Assembly (NCBI GenBank): GCA_029718625.1
Contig: CM056376.1
Coordinates: forward strand, 92,164,899-92,228,898
Reading direction: 5' to 3'
Source: Synaphobranchus kaupii
Taxonomy: Eukaryota; Chordata; Actinopteri; Anguilliformes; Synaphobranchidae
Length of the DNA stretch: 64,000 nt
Shown here: positions 50,403 through 60,818 of the stretch, one piece after another
Layout of the letters: every line of letters begins with the position of its first letter
Numbering within the stretch: position 1 is the first letter of the stretch
Made by a program: the position numbers and the translations under genes
The notes under the pieces: generated by a model
Databases searched by the model: none
Seen by the model: the letters and a program-made list of their open reading frames with translations, nothing else
What the model was told of the DNA's origin: nothing

Positions 50403-50930
50403 TCAGTTAAAACATTTACAGTTTCCTATGGTTTCAGATTCCTTTACCTTTATCATACCTTTAAATTTGTTTAGAGTTACTGTGTGCTGTAGTTTAATAT
50501 CATCTTGCAGGCTATTCCAAGCAGATGGAGCAGAAACCCCAAAAGCCTTTTTACCAAGATCAGAAAAAGACTGAGGGACCGTCATTAGCAAAAAATCCTG
50601 TGATCGTAGCCCATAAGAACTTTGTTTTCTAGTTAGAAAACAAGACAAGTAGCCAGGAAGTTTACCTAAAATGGCTTTGTAGATAAAAACATAATACCAA
50701 TGGCTAAGCCGACGTATTGACAGAGAAGGCCAGTTCACTTTAGAATACAATGTACAATGATGAATGAGGGCTCTACAGTTTGTAATGAAACGTATAGCTC
50801 CATGGTACACTGTATCAAGCATATGAAGACAATGGGCAGAAGCATTCATGTATAGCACATCTCCATAGTCAAGAACAGGCAAAAACGTAGCTTCAACAAT
50901 TTTTCGTCTGACAGTAAAAGTAAAAGTAAT
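50403..50930 (-). pseudogene. LINE reverse transcriptase C-terminus, 5'-truncated
   Basis: The translation reads FLPVLDYGDVLYMNAS, then AIRFITNC, HHCTLYSKVNWPSLSIRR, WYYVFIYKAILGKLPGYLS, SYGLRSQDFLL, KKAFGVSAPSAWNSLQDDIK. That is the thumb and C-terminal region of an endonuclease-type non-LTR reverse transcriptase. The catalytic YxDD block lies upstream and is absent. The frame is intact over about 170 codons, so the copy is not very old. It belongs to the I/L2/CR1-like group of fish LINEs; the clade was not settled. Confidence 0.85.
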
Positions 50931-51587
50931 CCTGAAACTCTATATGTCTATATATTTCTATATGTCTATTTCCCTCTCTCTCAACTGGTATGAGATAATA
51001 CAGATACCTCCTTTCTGACCATTTCCAACCTGATTAAAACCTGCTACAAACAGATAAAAATCTTCCCCTCGTTCATGCCAATGCATCTGTCGGACTTTAT
51101 TTGCAAACCACATGAATCCCAAACTGGCTCAGTGACTCATTCCAACCTGCATTTGGGAGTCCCCTGGGTGGTCTAGGCATAGGATATAGCCCTCGCAGTT
51201 GACTATAAAAGACATACCAGCGTGGATCTTTCCTTTGGCTTACAATGAGCCAGTTTACCCGGTTTATACAGTACAGCAACGCTGAGATGGAGCCAAAAAT
51301 GTAATGTTCTCATTTGATATAATTCAAAGTCCCCTTGTGACAGTATCATTCCCCTCTGCTTGTTTTGGTTTACTTTTACAGAGATGAAGTAAGGAGGTGC
51401 AATGAATTCAGATACTGGAAGCATTCCAAATGTGCTAGGCCTCTGCTATGAGGGCACTCCCAGTGTGATGGCATTTTTTACATTGACAGAATTGAAATTG
51501 TTGTTCAGCTCTGGATACACCGCATAACGGTACGTAATGCGTCTTTCTCATTTTGTGAGGCTTCTTATGACATCCCAGCAACGTTAC
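50931..51587. other. intron of grm8, no recognised feature
   Basis: Intron DNA adjoining the donor of the exon at 51588-51725. Nothing else recognised. Confidence 0.5.
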
Positions 51588-51725
51588 CTGTGCATTTCTT
51601 GGGGCTTCCAGGGCGTTTTCCATGAGAGCCCAGCTTGCAGACAAAATTCTCCTCCCAAAACTCAGCAAACCAGACATTTCTCCTGTTGTTGGAAAGGGAC
51701 CGGCTCCGGAAGTATCTGTCGAAGG
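51588..51725 (-). CDS. grm8: grm8 internal exon after poly-C acceptor tract
   Basis: The exon encodes [41 protein letters not shown], which separates GRM8 from its paralogues because GRM4 and GRM7 differ clearly after the WFAE block. The 138-bp length starts and ends in phase 1, and the donor is CAGGTAACG. The acceptor is CGTGCAG, preceded by 13 consecutive C on the coding strand. Joining it to the previous exon gives Ala (G+CC) where mGluRs normally have Gly before FDRYF. That could be a true substitution or an error next to the homopolymer. The following intron is about 33 kb, unusually large next to the compact introns upstream. Confidence 0.92.
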
Positions 51726-53290
51726 CTGCACGGGGGGGGGGGGGCAAAAGAGAAGACGAGGCGGTGGGGAGGAGGCGGTGTTTGCTGACAAAGCAGACAC
51801 ATGGCTAAACTCTCACACTGCCACCAGAACCCACACATTCACAGCAGGACCAAATGTTTTCATTCAAACTGCGCCCCCCCAAAAAAAGAAACATACATCC
51901 ATTCCATTCCTTTGATCATGCAGTTATCAAAAGAACTTGATCCCATTTAAGTCATGCCAAAGTAAGTCTTGCTTGCCTGCTCACATTCTTATGTTCGCAC
52001 ATGGCAAGAAAGGGCGGGGAGGGGAGGAAGGGATCGTGTCACATAGCTCTGACTCACACCGCCCTGTCCACAGTAGCACCTCTTCCTACACTTAACGCTG
52101 GAGAGTAAATCAAGACATGGGTTTACGAGAATGACCAGTCTCCTTTAACGCTGAAGCCTTGATATTAGGTAGAGGGGATGGGGCAGGTTTCCAAGACATG
52201 TAATGCTAGCCTATATAAAGCTTGCCTGGCTCACCACTCCTCGAGAAGTGCTCTACATTGGCTGGGGAGGCTACTTTTTAATTTTCTCATTGTACTCCAC
52301 TATCACTGGAATTATACACTAAGAATTTGAAGGAATGTGCCAATTGGCTAATACATAATTGCAACTTACTGTAGATATGCTGCCTTGGAATTACATTGAA
52401 GAGCACAGCATTGATCTCACCAATAGAGCCAGAGAGGCATATTCTAGCTAACCGTTCTAGCTAACTCACTAGCAATGGCTATGGCTGGTGAAAAACAAGG
52501 GAGGAGGATTTTGATAAGGGAGGATTAGCAAACAAACTGGTTCAGTCTCCAAAGTCAGAAATAGGACTTAATTTAGCTAGCTTGAGACATTACCTCCACA
52601 TTGATTTGAAATGTGTTGAGATAGACCTCAATCCTGTAGCTCCCTCGTTAACATTAAGCATGCTGTGATGGCTGAGCTTGTTGCACATTGGCAGCAAGCC
52701 ACTTAGTTTCTTAATGTTAAATAGCCAGTCTTATTGAATACAACTAAGACACCAAGATGCTTGTACACATAGCACAGACCAATTAGAACATCATTAATGA
52801 AACACATTTAGCTTAAGTTTGCAAGCTAGCAAGTTAATATTACACTTTTGAAGTTATTTCATTGGGGATCTCATGGAACAATGTAGCTTACTTACTGCAG
52901 ATAAATTACTTTACTTAGCTAACGTCTAGTAGAATGTATTGATTAGTTAGCTACTAGGGTAAGTAAATCAGAACAAAAATAAGATTGGGTGGCTCTTCAT
53001 GTTAAAAACATTGAATTTGAAATTTGAATTGTTGAATTTGTTTTGGATGAATTTGAAAAGGGAGTTATCCAACATCATATCAACATAAAACACAGCCCCT
53101 TCATGAGTGATGCATTTTCTCTCTCCTGCAAAGAAGGGATTCCAGTCTTAGCTTTCTAGCAATGGGTAAGAAGCTGGTTAAAACGAGGCTAGTGTAAAGC
53201 CCCACGATCTTAATGTCCAAACCTCAACGCCAAACCAGTGCCAGTGCTCAATGTCGCATCCCTATCGACCCTGATCCTCGAGTCTCATAC
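51726..53290 (-). other. grm8 intron, 1,565 bp
   Basis: GT (GGTATGAG) at the right end and AG (CGTGCAG) at the left end on the minus strand. The 13-base C tract at its 3' end acts as the pyrimidine tract. No repeat family recognised. Confidence 0.8.
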
Positions 53291-53445
53291 CGTCCACAGA
53301 GGCCCTCTTTGGTAGGATAGTGACAGCACCCTCTGCCACCCTCTCCTGCTGGATTACTGGGGAGATCTTAGATCCCCAGCTGTCTGAGCCCACCCACAGG
53401 AAGTGACCCGTCTGATTGTTCCGCTTTGCAGCATCAAGGATTCGC
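53291..53445 (-). CDS. grm8: grm8 internal exon with glutamate-contact Asp
   Basis: The exon encodes [47 protein letters not shown], a signature block of group III mGluR ligand-binding domains. The Asp in GSDSWGSK corresponds to the residue that contacts the amino group of glutamate (Asp-312 of mGluR4 in published numbering). NQTG is a potential N-glycosylation site. The acceptor is CTACGGCAG and the first base completes the Arg codon begun in the previous exon. The donor is GGTATGAG, ending in phase 1. The 155-bp length fits both phases. The pyrimidine tract before the acceptor is weak. No frameshift or stop is seen. Confidence 0.92.
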
Positions 53446-53952
53446 CTGCCGTAGAGAGACACAACATCACACTGGTCATGAGAGAAGCATTGGAGGATTG
53501 CGTTGGCTCCATCTCAGGCTAGACTGGTTCCAGTTCTGGAGTGGCAAAGGGTTTTTTGTAAGGTGTTTAAGACATGTAGCTCAAATTCCACATTTGTATC
53601 TGAATTTTCTGTACAGTGGACAGAAATCGGAGCATTCTGTTAGGCAAAGAAATATAACCTTGAAGCTATTCTGGGGTTTTTTTCAACACTAATTTATTTT
53701 TTCACTCTCTTTCAACACTAAGTTATTATTATTCTTAAACTAATTCTGCTCACAACATGTTTCATTTGAGATTTGGGAATTCTGTTAATTAGATGTTGGC
53801 AAGTACCAAATCACCCCAGAGCCAATCTGAGCATTATCTGTATCCACTATGAGTGGTTGTTGATTAACTGATAGGGAATTAAAAATCAGCTCTTGATTTA
53901 ATGGCATGAGGAAGCAACAAAGCAACAAGAGTTTTGTTTGAAAAACACGCAT

Positions 53953-53988
<36 letters not shown>
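53446..53988 (-). other. grm8 intron, 543 bp
   Basis: It starts GTGTGTGTG within the microsatellite and ends CTACGGCAG. It includes a duplicated TTTCAACACTAA(T/G)TTATT at 53681 and 53709. Confidence 0.8.
53952..53988. repeat. (CA)n microsatellite at a splice donor
   Basis: About 18 CA units on the plus strand, that is (GT)n in the transcript, touching the last base of the exon at 53989-54124. Confidence 0.95.
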
Positions 53989-53990
<2 letters not shown>

Positions 53991-54124
53991 GATGTCATCT
54001 TCATTTGCAAACATGATCACGGCGCGGGCGTTGGAGGTCTCCAGCAGCCGTAGGATTATCTTGTCAAACTCTCCTGGTTTCGGCTCCCTGGGGATTTTCA
54101 GAGATTGTGCGATACACACCCCAC
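53989..54124 (-). CDS. grm8: grm8 internal exon (first visible), ligand-binding domain
   Basis: The exon encodes 46 residues reading [31 protein letters not shown], a well conserved stretch of lobe 2 of the glutamate-binding domain in group III mGluRs. The acceptor is TTCTGCAG, preceded on the minus strand by a (CT)-rich pyrimidine tract that is itself a GA/CT microsatellite. The exon starts with two bases that complete a Gly codon and ends in phase 2 (ATC AG), so the Arg codon is finished by the next exon. The donor GT is the first dinucleotide of a (GT)n microsatellite, which is odd. Reading on through the donor gives a run of Cys-Val, so an open reading frame tool extends it falsely. The exon identity is very secure; the exact donor is a prediction. 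Confidence 0.9.
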
Positions 54125-54128
54125 CTGC

Positions 54129-54178
54129 AGAACGAGAGAGAGATACAGAGAGAGAGAGAGACAGACAGACAGAGAAAG
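54129..54178. repeat. GA/GACA-rich simple repeat
   Basis: GAGAGAGAGATACAGAGAGA then ACAGACAGACAG. It provides the CT-rich pyrimidine tract before the exon ending at 54124. Confidence 0.9.
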
Positions 54179-54414
54179 TGAGTTACAATCTGACTGCTTC
54201 TTTCATCATCACACTTGGGGAATAGAGATGAAGAGCCCAGAAATGGATCAGACAGAGCCCGCCGTCTCTGTCATCGGAAAGGATTTGGATTTAAATTATA
54301 TTTGATAGTACAGCATCACCCTACCAAAGGTGTATGGAACCACATTGTCACCTCCAGCACATTTATTAGCTCATTTGCTTTAATTCATAACCACTGCATA
54401 ATTCATTTTTTATC

Positions 54415-54607
54415 ATTATTATTATGCTCAGCAGATGCCCAATTGCAGGGCAATTTAAATGTCACCGAAGGTTATTTATAAAACAATACATACTAAGTAC
54501 CTTGATGTAAAGGTACAACAGATGTCATCTCTTGGGATTTGAAACGAGGACTTTCTTCTAAAGCCTAATTCCTTAAAACCCACTTCACCGCCCAGCCACT
54601 ATTTCCC
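54415..54607 (-). repeat. degraded SINE with L2-type tail
   Basis: GCTCAGCAGATGCCCAATTG is a decayed form of the GGCATTTAGCAGACGC tail, and TAAGTACCTTGATGTAAAGG plus a tRNA-like head at the right complete the order. Many substitutions. Confidence 0.5.
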
Positions 54608-56087
54608 AGGGAATAGTGTGAAATATGGTTTGTGATGAGACAGCAGCAATGCTTTAAAGTATTCTTGCACCCTCAACCTTTTGTTGGAGAACAGCATTAC
54701 AAGGTGAATTAAAATAAACATGATTGCATATGCCACATGCTGGGCAAACAGAGCAATCTTACATATTTAATACCAGGCATAATAGCTCCATCATTTTCAA
54801 AGCGCTCTATTAGCTTATTAAGACTGCATTCTGACATAAATTATGATCTTCCTCTTGAATCCAATCTCTCTTTGTTACAGACCATTTAATGAACATCTGC
54901 ACTATCCTTGGCTCTCTATCTGTTAATGCACTTTATCAGCCAAATAATCTTTAAGCACCACTGTCCGAAAGCCAACAAGTAATTATCCCAAATTAATATC
55001 TTTTCAAGGATAATCGCCATTCTTAATTATTGTTACATTTGTCATTGCTGAAATAGTATTACTGATTTGTGATTTGGGCTACTTGGAGCACTCATCAATA
55101 ACCATTTTGCAGCTGGTATTAGTAATGAATGCTCCAAAATAAATACAAACTCATCCCTATGTAAAAGCTTAATATCATTACTGAGCATGAAATAATTTGT
55201 TCAAACAAATGGCAAACTAAATCCAGAGTAGTTTTACAGCTGCTCATTGGATACATTTTTAACTCATTTTGCTCAGGTGCTACCCAGTCCATATTGTTAT
55301 ACCAGGTTAATTTTGGGTGCGTGCTCTAAAAGCAGAATACAAAAAAGCATGTAATCCCAGCTAATAAGTGTTTGCTAAAGGTTTATATTGGAATATTTAG
55401 CCTACTTAGTTATGACATGGACTAACACATACTCATTGCATTCATGTCCTGAGGAAGACAAAGTAGTCAAAACAATGAGATGAACTGCAGTACAACGAGG
55501 TTAGTTCCCTGCACCATTGAATTAACTCTAATTAGTTTGTTAATACACCTTCATATTTATTTTCTTAATAATTATGCAACACTATAAGTAGTTACGTAGC
55601 GCTCATCTCAAGAAACAACTACTAATTCACCATCCTGCCACAGATTTTTCAATGATGAAACAAAAGTTAATGTTCTGAGAAATGAGACAAAAATAAATCA
55701 AAGTAAATTATGAATATGCATGGTTTCCTTTTCAAAACAGAGGCTCTTTTTAGCTATCTTTGGTTTAATAAGAACACACACATTTTAACATCTTTAAATA
55801 TAATGAAACCAGACATTTCCACAAAAATGTACAATTTTATTGGATTTAGCACAAGGCAGGCATGGTTGCAAGGAAGTCTGACTGGCCATCTGCCCAGCAG
55901 CAGCAGGGAACGGAGAGCAATGCTCCCCCTGAAGGTGGGATCAGGGGTTGCAGGAGCATGGAGCAAGGGGAAACAGAGATTATTGAAATGGCAGAGAGCA
56001 TGGTTGCGTGACCTTTTAAATGGGTCACAGAAAATGACGTGACTCAGAAAAGCTCCATGAAAGAATATACACTAAGCCTCCCATTTG
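54608..56087. other. probable grm8 intron, no recognised feature
   Basis: The exon that should precede 54124 in grm8 was looked for on the minus strand and not recognised. Confidence 0.4.
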
Positions 56088-56412
56088 TTTTTCAGATTTT
56101 TCCCCTTTTATCCCAATTTTTGTAGCCAATAGAACCCTATGTTATTCAATTCCCCCCCGTGTAGCAACCGCTTGAGAATCGCTGCTACACAACCCCGTCA
56201 GCCAGGAGTAGGAAGGAGGGCACCACGTCCTCTTCAGGGCGCGACTCCTCAAGCTCCTGACCGTGATTCCAACTCGCCCAGGGCCTCCGCCTACCCCGGG
56301 AGCAGCCGCCAATTGCCACTCCCTCAAGACACCAGTCATACTAAGATCTGGCAGGACCGGGGATCTAACCCCCGATCCTCTGAGTGCTTTTACCCGCTGT
56401 GCCACCACACAC
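56088..56412 (-). repeat. tRNA-derived SINE, second family
   Basis: On the minus strand: GGTGGCACAGCGGGTAAAAG (box-A-like), GGGGGTTAGATCCCCGG (box-B-like), a GC-rich body, and the tail ATTGGGATAAAAGGGG. Frames on both strands (100-121 codons) are by-products. Confidence 0.65.
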
Positions 56413-56640
56413 CGAACACAAAGTTTCCCATTTTTAAATAGGTCCCCATTACATACATTTTTTTTTCCCCAGCCCTGAGTTCCCAGCCACTTGAGTTCTG
56501 TCTTCATTACATTTGATAAGGATCTTAATTTGATATCTATAAATCTGATCCGCTATGAATAGATGTGTTGATGGATGTGTGTTTCTGGTGTTGTAAAGGT
56601 AAAGTAAAGCTTTTGATTCAACAACTTTTTGTTAGCATCT

Positions 56641-56718
56641 GCCCCTTGAACAAATAGGGGCATCTGCCTCAATTAGTTGTTCAATTACCCGTTCTCGGCC
56701 CCATTGAACAACTAATTG
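56641..56718. repeat. two adjacent hairpins, one with a 16-bp perfect stem
   Basis: GCCCCT...AGGGGC (56641-56661) is followed by CAATTAGTTGTTCAAT (56670-56685) and its exact complement ATTGAACAACTAATTG (56703-56718) around a 17-base loop. Confidence 0.93.
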
Positions 56719-58128
56719 TCCTTAATCAATAAAGTTGAATACCTGCCGGAATTACTCATTTGTTAAAGGGTTTCAAATGAATGCCAACAAGTGACACAAA
56801 TGCCATGTAATTGTATCATTCTAGTAATGGAGACAGGTGGACAACAACTCATTTATGTGAAAGAACCAAACAATGTCTCTTGTGACAGAAGTGCTGTCAA
56901 ATCGAGAACCGTATTCAATGAACCACTGAATTAATTGAGAGCTCAGCTGGAACATCATGCAAGGTGACCCCCTGAGGCTAAGGTTGGGACACTGCCTGAC
57001 AGGATCGATTTGTGAGGATATAGGGCCACCTGAGTGAGAATTGGCAAGACATCCGACACCTCTGAGCCATCTTGGGGCTCAGTCATGAAACTGCAGTCCA
57101 GGAAAATATGACAAATACACATGCAGAGGCAGGTCACAAGTACCAACAAAATGTATTTTATAAACGTATATATGTTGTCTTTATTTTAGATTATATATAT
57201 ATTTCTCTTAATATGATTTATGGAAATATGAACTAGACTAGCTACATTATATGGATAAGTGTTCTTGGCTAGATTCTGTAGCATTCCTTTCTAGTAACAC
57301 TAAATAGGGGGCTAACACATTCCAAATCAATTGGATGTCCTCTTGCCTATATTGGATTGGATTCACCAAAGACGTCACAGTCTCTGTCTTTCCTGCATGG
57401 CACACTCTGCGAATGTGGTGAATGTGCATAGCAGCTTGACAAGCCAGTTTAATTACAAGCTGAATTAAATGTTATTAACTCACAGATTCAGAATTGTGTC
57501 GTACACTGTAATTAAATGATACAGTCTAACTCAGCGGTGTCGACTGGAGTGCTCTTACCTTGATTAGTCCGTAAAATTCTTTAGTATTTAATGATCTGTA
57601 TTTTAAACATAATTTATCTGAAGTGAACTTCTGTGCTCATTGAGGAAAAAGGCATATGATAAGGGGACGGTGGGAATGCGAAATATATAGCGAAAATGTA
57701 CGTGAGTAAATCTACTCTGTTGAGGTTCCTGTCATCATCTAATTAAGTTTTTTTTTCCATTCCATTTCACTTTCCACAATTTAAATATTAATGTGAGCAC
57801 TAGCAGAGGCACTCACTTGGAGTATTAACCTTAGGGTTATGACATTTGAGGCAGGTACATGGGGAAACTGATGCTGTTGCCCACGGCCTTCCATTAAGCC
57901 AGACAATCTCTAATTAAATTATTTTTTTTTGAAAAATGTGCATGCAATTAAAGTTACATTTTTAACCTTTTAAGCATTCAAACAAAACCATGCCTACTTG
58001 TTGATGTTTACAGCTATTGCTTCTGTTTGTTGCTGTTTTAAAGTTTTCAACCAGTTTATCAAACCAGCAATTAATTTACAGCATAGAGAATGATTGGTCT
58101 AGCATGCCAATTTGATAATATTCTGGGT
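56719..58128. other. probable intron, no recognised feature
   Basis: AT-rich, no exon or repeat family recognised. Confidence 0.4.
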
Positions 58129-58133
58129 TAAAC

Positions 58134-58855
58134 TGTCATGGTTTCTGGCAGTCTGCTGTTGCTTCTGCGGTCGTTCTTTCGTTTGATGACATCGGGGCAA
58201 TCTATCGGATTTTTTCCGCCTCCGTTTCGGTGTTTGAATCTCGCCCGGCAATTATTCCTTTCACCTGTTTTGGATTTCCTGCCGGTTATAAATAGCCCAG
58301 GACTTCCGCATTTCCGACGCTTCGATATTGTCTTTGCTATTTGACTATCGGAGTCGGTAAGGTAAAGGATAGTGGTCTCTACGTTTCTGGTTGTTATTCG
58401 TCAGAAACGTAGGTAGTCCGGTTAAAGAGTTAGGGTAAAGGTTATTTTGTCTTTTTGTTTCCTTTTCTCTCTTTATCCCTTTATATTCCTCTACCTGTTA
58501 CCTTTTGTTCAGCTCGTTCACACCTAGAGCTGTAGGTAACAGGTTATTTTTCTATTACATTTCTTTCGCCCTTTTTACACGGGCTTTCTTTTGTTTTTCT
58601 CTGACCTCTAGTTATGTGCCTCTTGTGTGAGTGCGTGAGGTTCCTTTGTTGTTTACTACTCGTGATCGCAGAGTTTGCCCTCTTTTGGGGTTGTTTTGTA
58701 TTGGCTTACGCCGGGAGGTTTTGATTCCCATTATTTTGTTTCATTTCTCCCGTTACTGCGGAGCTGTCCGCTTAGTGGCGTATTTCTCTCAAAATACGCT
58801 TTCAGATTCCTTGGTTGTGGCGTTTGGTTCTCCGAACCTTACACTCCCCCTTACA
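58134..58855 (+). mobile_element. solo LTR, 0.7 kb, TSD TAAAC
   Basis: This is the short member of the LTR family at 23190 and 48564, in the opposite orientation. It starts TGTCATGGTTT, ends CCCCCTTACA, and is flanked by TAAAC at 58129-58133 and 58856-58860. A clear TATAAATA lies at 58287-58294, 153 bp from the start, shortly after CACCTGT. Downstream are two strong hairpins: an 11-bp stem at 58379-58412 (CTACGTTTCTG) and ACCTGTTACC with its complement at about 58494-58546. No internal region seen. Confidence 0.85.
58287..58294 (+). promoter_or_regulatory. LTR TATA box
   Basis: TATAAATA in the U3-like part of the LTR. Equivalent positions in the other copies read ATATATAAG and TATTTAAG on the minus strand. 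Activity is not testable here. Confidence 0.6.
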
Positions 58856-58924
58856 TAAACCCTAAATGTACGGGTTACACATTATTTCAGGCATGTTTAA
58901 TATCAGCTAAATATCATGCTCGAT

Positions 58925-59036
58925 AGACTACATTTACATTTTGTGCACTCTAATCCATGGGGATTTACACCGCTTACATTGTTTACGTACAACCTATTTC
59001 AGATGGATTTACTGAAGCAATCCAGGTTAAATACCT
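58925..59036 (-). repeat. degraded SINE fragment, L2-tail family
   Basis: CTACATTTACATTTTGTGCA, then GGATTTACTGAAGCAATCCAGGTTAA, matches the tail-body junction of the copy at 8205-8402. Confidence 0.5.
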
Positions 59037-60278
59037 AACACATTTACATAAATTATGTATGTAAGACTTATTTTTCTACATATTACCTTAGATTCTATTC
59101 TATACAAAGGTAATAAGGTTTATAGTTTGAGGACCACTTTGACCAAGAAGCACTATTTTGCATTTAACTGTGAATATAAATGAACAAATCTGAAAAAAGG
59201 AACAGTAGATTTAAAACATGATTTTAAAAATGATTCCATGCTAGTAATGTCACAGTTCATTACATATTTATAGCCTGCTTCCTATCTGTTTAACTTTTTT
59301 TTTTAACTCACATTTAATGTAATTTAACTTAAATACTGATGTCTGTAATACATTTTCTCACAGTATAAATAGGCCTTTATAATTTAATAAGTTTGGCCAT
59401 AATAATTCATTATAAATTAATTACAATATAATTGAATGCTCTACAGGACAAATGTTTGAAGACACTTTTCCCACAAGATTAAAAGCATTTTAAAAATGAT
59501 GCAATCTTTTCCTTACATAGTTGTGAGTGGCACAGCAGTGAGTCAATTGGCAATTACAAATTTTTCATTTGTAAACTTTTGATTAAACTAATTTGTAAAC
59601 TCATTTTGATTAAAGAATAGATTTTTTTTTTTAAATACACTAAATAATACATACTCATTTGTATTTCATCATTGCAAGTGAGTGCCCACGTTTTCCTCTG
59701 TTGTTCTATATGCAACAGCAATGCGGCAATGAATAAGAAGCTACTCATCTTATTCCGTTCTATTTGAAGCGCATGAGAAAATATATTCTTTTTTGGGGTG
59801 AGCTCTGTTGGCACTTTACGACTCATCTCAACTGCAGACAAACACACGTCAAACGGCCCGTGCTCAAGCACCTGATGAGTTATTTTTACAGTCATTAAAA
59901 CCCAGTAACGGTTAATCTGAACAGGGTAATGAGCCAGTGAGACACACATCATTGTGATGGTGGTGGGGCTACATTAATTTGACAGTGCCGATCCGAGTCG
60001 CACAGAGTTTTCACACATTGCATTTTGCTTCCCTGAACCTGAGACATCTCCACACTCCACAGGAGTGGGTATCAGTGTGGCGCTCCTGCAGACGCGGTGT
60101 TCGTCTTTCGTCATATAACACATCCAACAACACACTAATATACACCTGCCAATGCAAAATCGTGTCATACATCCAGCGCACAAGCATGAGTCTACCTGCA
60201 TAGAGATAGAGATGCTTCTCTTAGCTAAGCAAGAATCCTTCTTTCTCACTGAAGTTGCCCGCACCTGGCAGCTTAAGA
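59037..60278. other. probable intron, no recognised feature
   Basis: AT-rich. A 132-codon frame on the minus strand at 59554-59952 has no recognisable domain. Confidence 0.4.
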
Positions 60279-60317
60279 ACTGTCGACAGTAAAGAGGTAG
60301 CAAGTGGCCACTTGCTA
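60279..60317. other. two perfect palindromes
   Basis: ACTGTCGACAGT (60279-60290) and TAGCAAGTGGCCACTTGCTA (60298-60317) are each their own reverse complement and lie seven bases apart. Confidence 0.93.
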
Positions 60318-60818
60318 GTATAGGCCACTTAAATATCCTCTTAGCTTCTCGAAGAATTGCGCTCTTCCACGTCCGCGACTGAAAAGAGTATTTTAGAGTT
60401 TTTTTAAAAAGTATCCAAAATAAGAGCCAAAAACATGATCACTGAGCCAGATGCAGAGCTTGGAGGCCTAAGGAGCCCCAGATGGAACACTGCTTCTTGC
60501 GGCAGGAAATGCAAATTCCAACAAAAACAAGAAGAATACAGAGAAAGATATAGGATCAGATTTTTATGGTTGTGGACGTTATATCATATGACCAAACCTA
60601 CATATTGGTGACAATAACATCAAAGGTGAAGGCACCGCTGAACAAAACTGTTCACAGTAAATCAGAATTCCTTGCCAGGCCTCTCTTAACATTCACTCAT
60701 CACTGACGAAGTGCATGATGACTCAGGGCATTCACACAGACACAGTGACAAACCACCATCACTTAAATATTTTCATATTTAAATACAATGACTATATGCT
60801 TTAAACAGTTGCTTTTAA

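Larger units (their letters stand above)
18426..54124 (-). other. grm8: grm8-like gene, internal part (four exons and their introns)
   Basis: This is the span of a group III metabotropic glutamate receptor gene, a presynaptic G-protein-coupled receptor that senses glutamate with a bilobed extracellular domain. Four exons are visible, separated by introns of 543 bp, 1,565 bp and about 33 kb. Phases are consistent across all three junctions and each junction has GT/AG ends. Assignment to GRM8 rather than GRM4, 6 or 7 rests mainly on the third exon ([10 protein letters not shown], then [14 protein letters not shown]) and on [11 protein letters not shown] in the fourth; the family comparison is from memory. 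The gene enters from beyond the right edge and continues past the left edge. Nothing upstream of GGVCIAQS or downstream of IRAVNFNG was recognised. The frameshift in the fourth exon leaves open whether this copy is intact. A choice between teleost grm8a and grm8b was not possible. Confidence 0.85.

Noticed and set aside
18628..51587. A microRNA orthologous to the one known in the mammalian GRM8 intron
   Set aside because: No matching mature sequence was seen on the minus strand by eye; the hairpins found do not resemble it.
53938..54225. Plus-strand frame containing HTHTHTH and [15 protein letters not shown]
   Set aside because: Antisense of the grm8 exon and the adjoining CA repeat.
59554..59952. 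A 132-codon minus-strand frame with a hydrophobic stretch
   Set aside because: AT-driven Ile/Leu/Lys composition, no homology recognised, lies in intron-like DNA.
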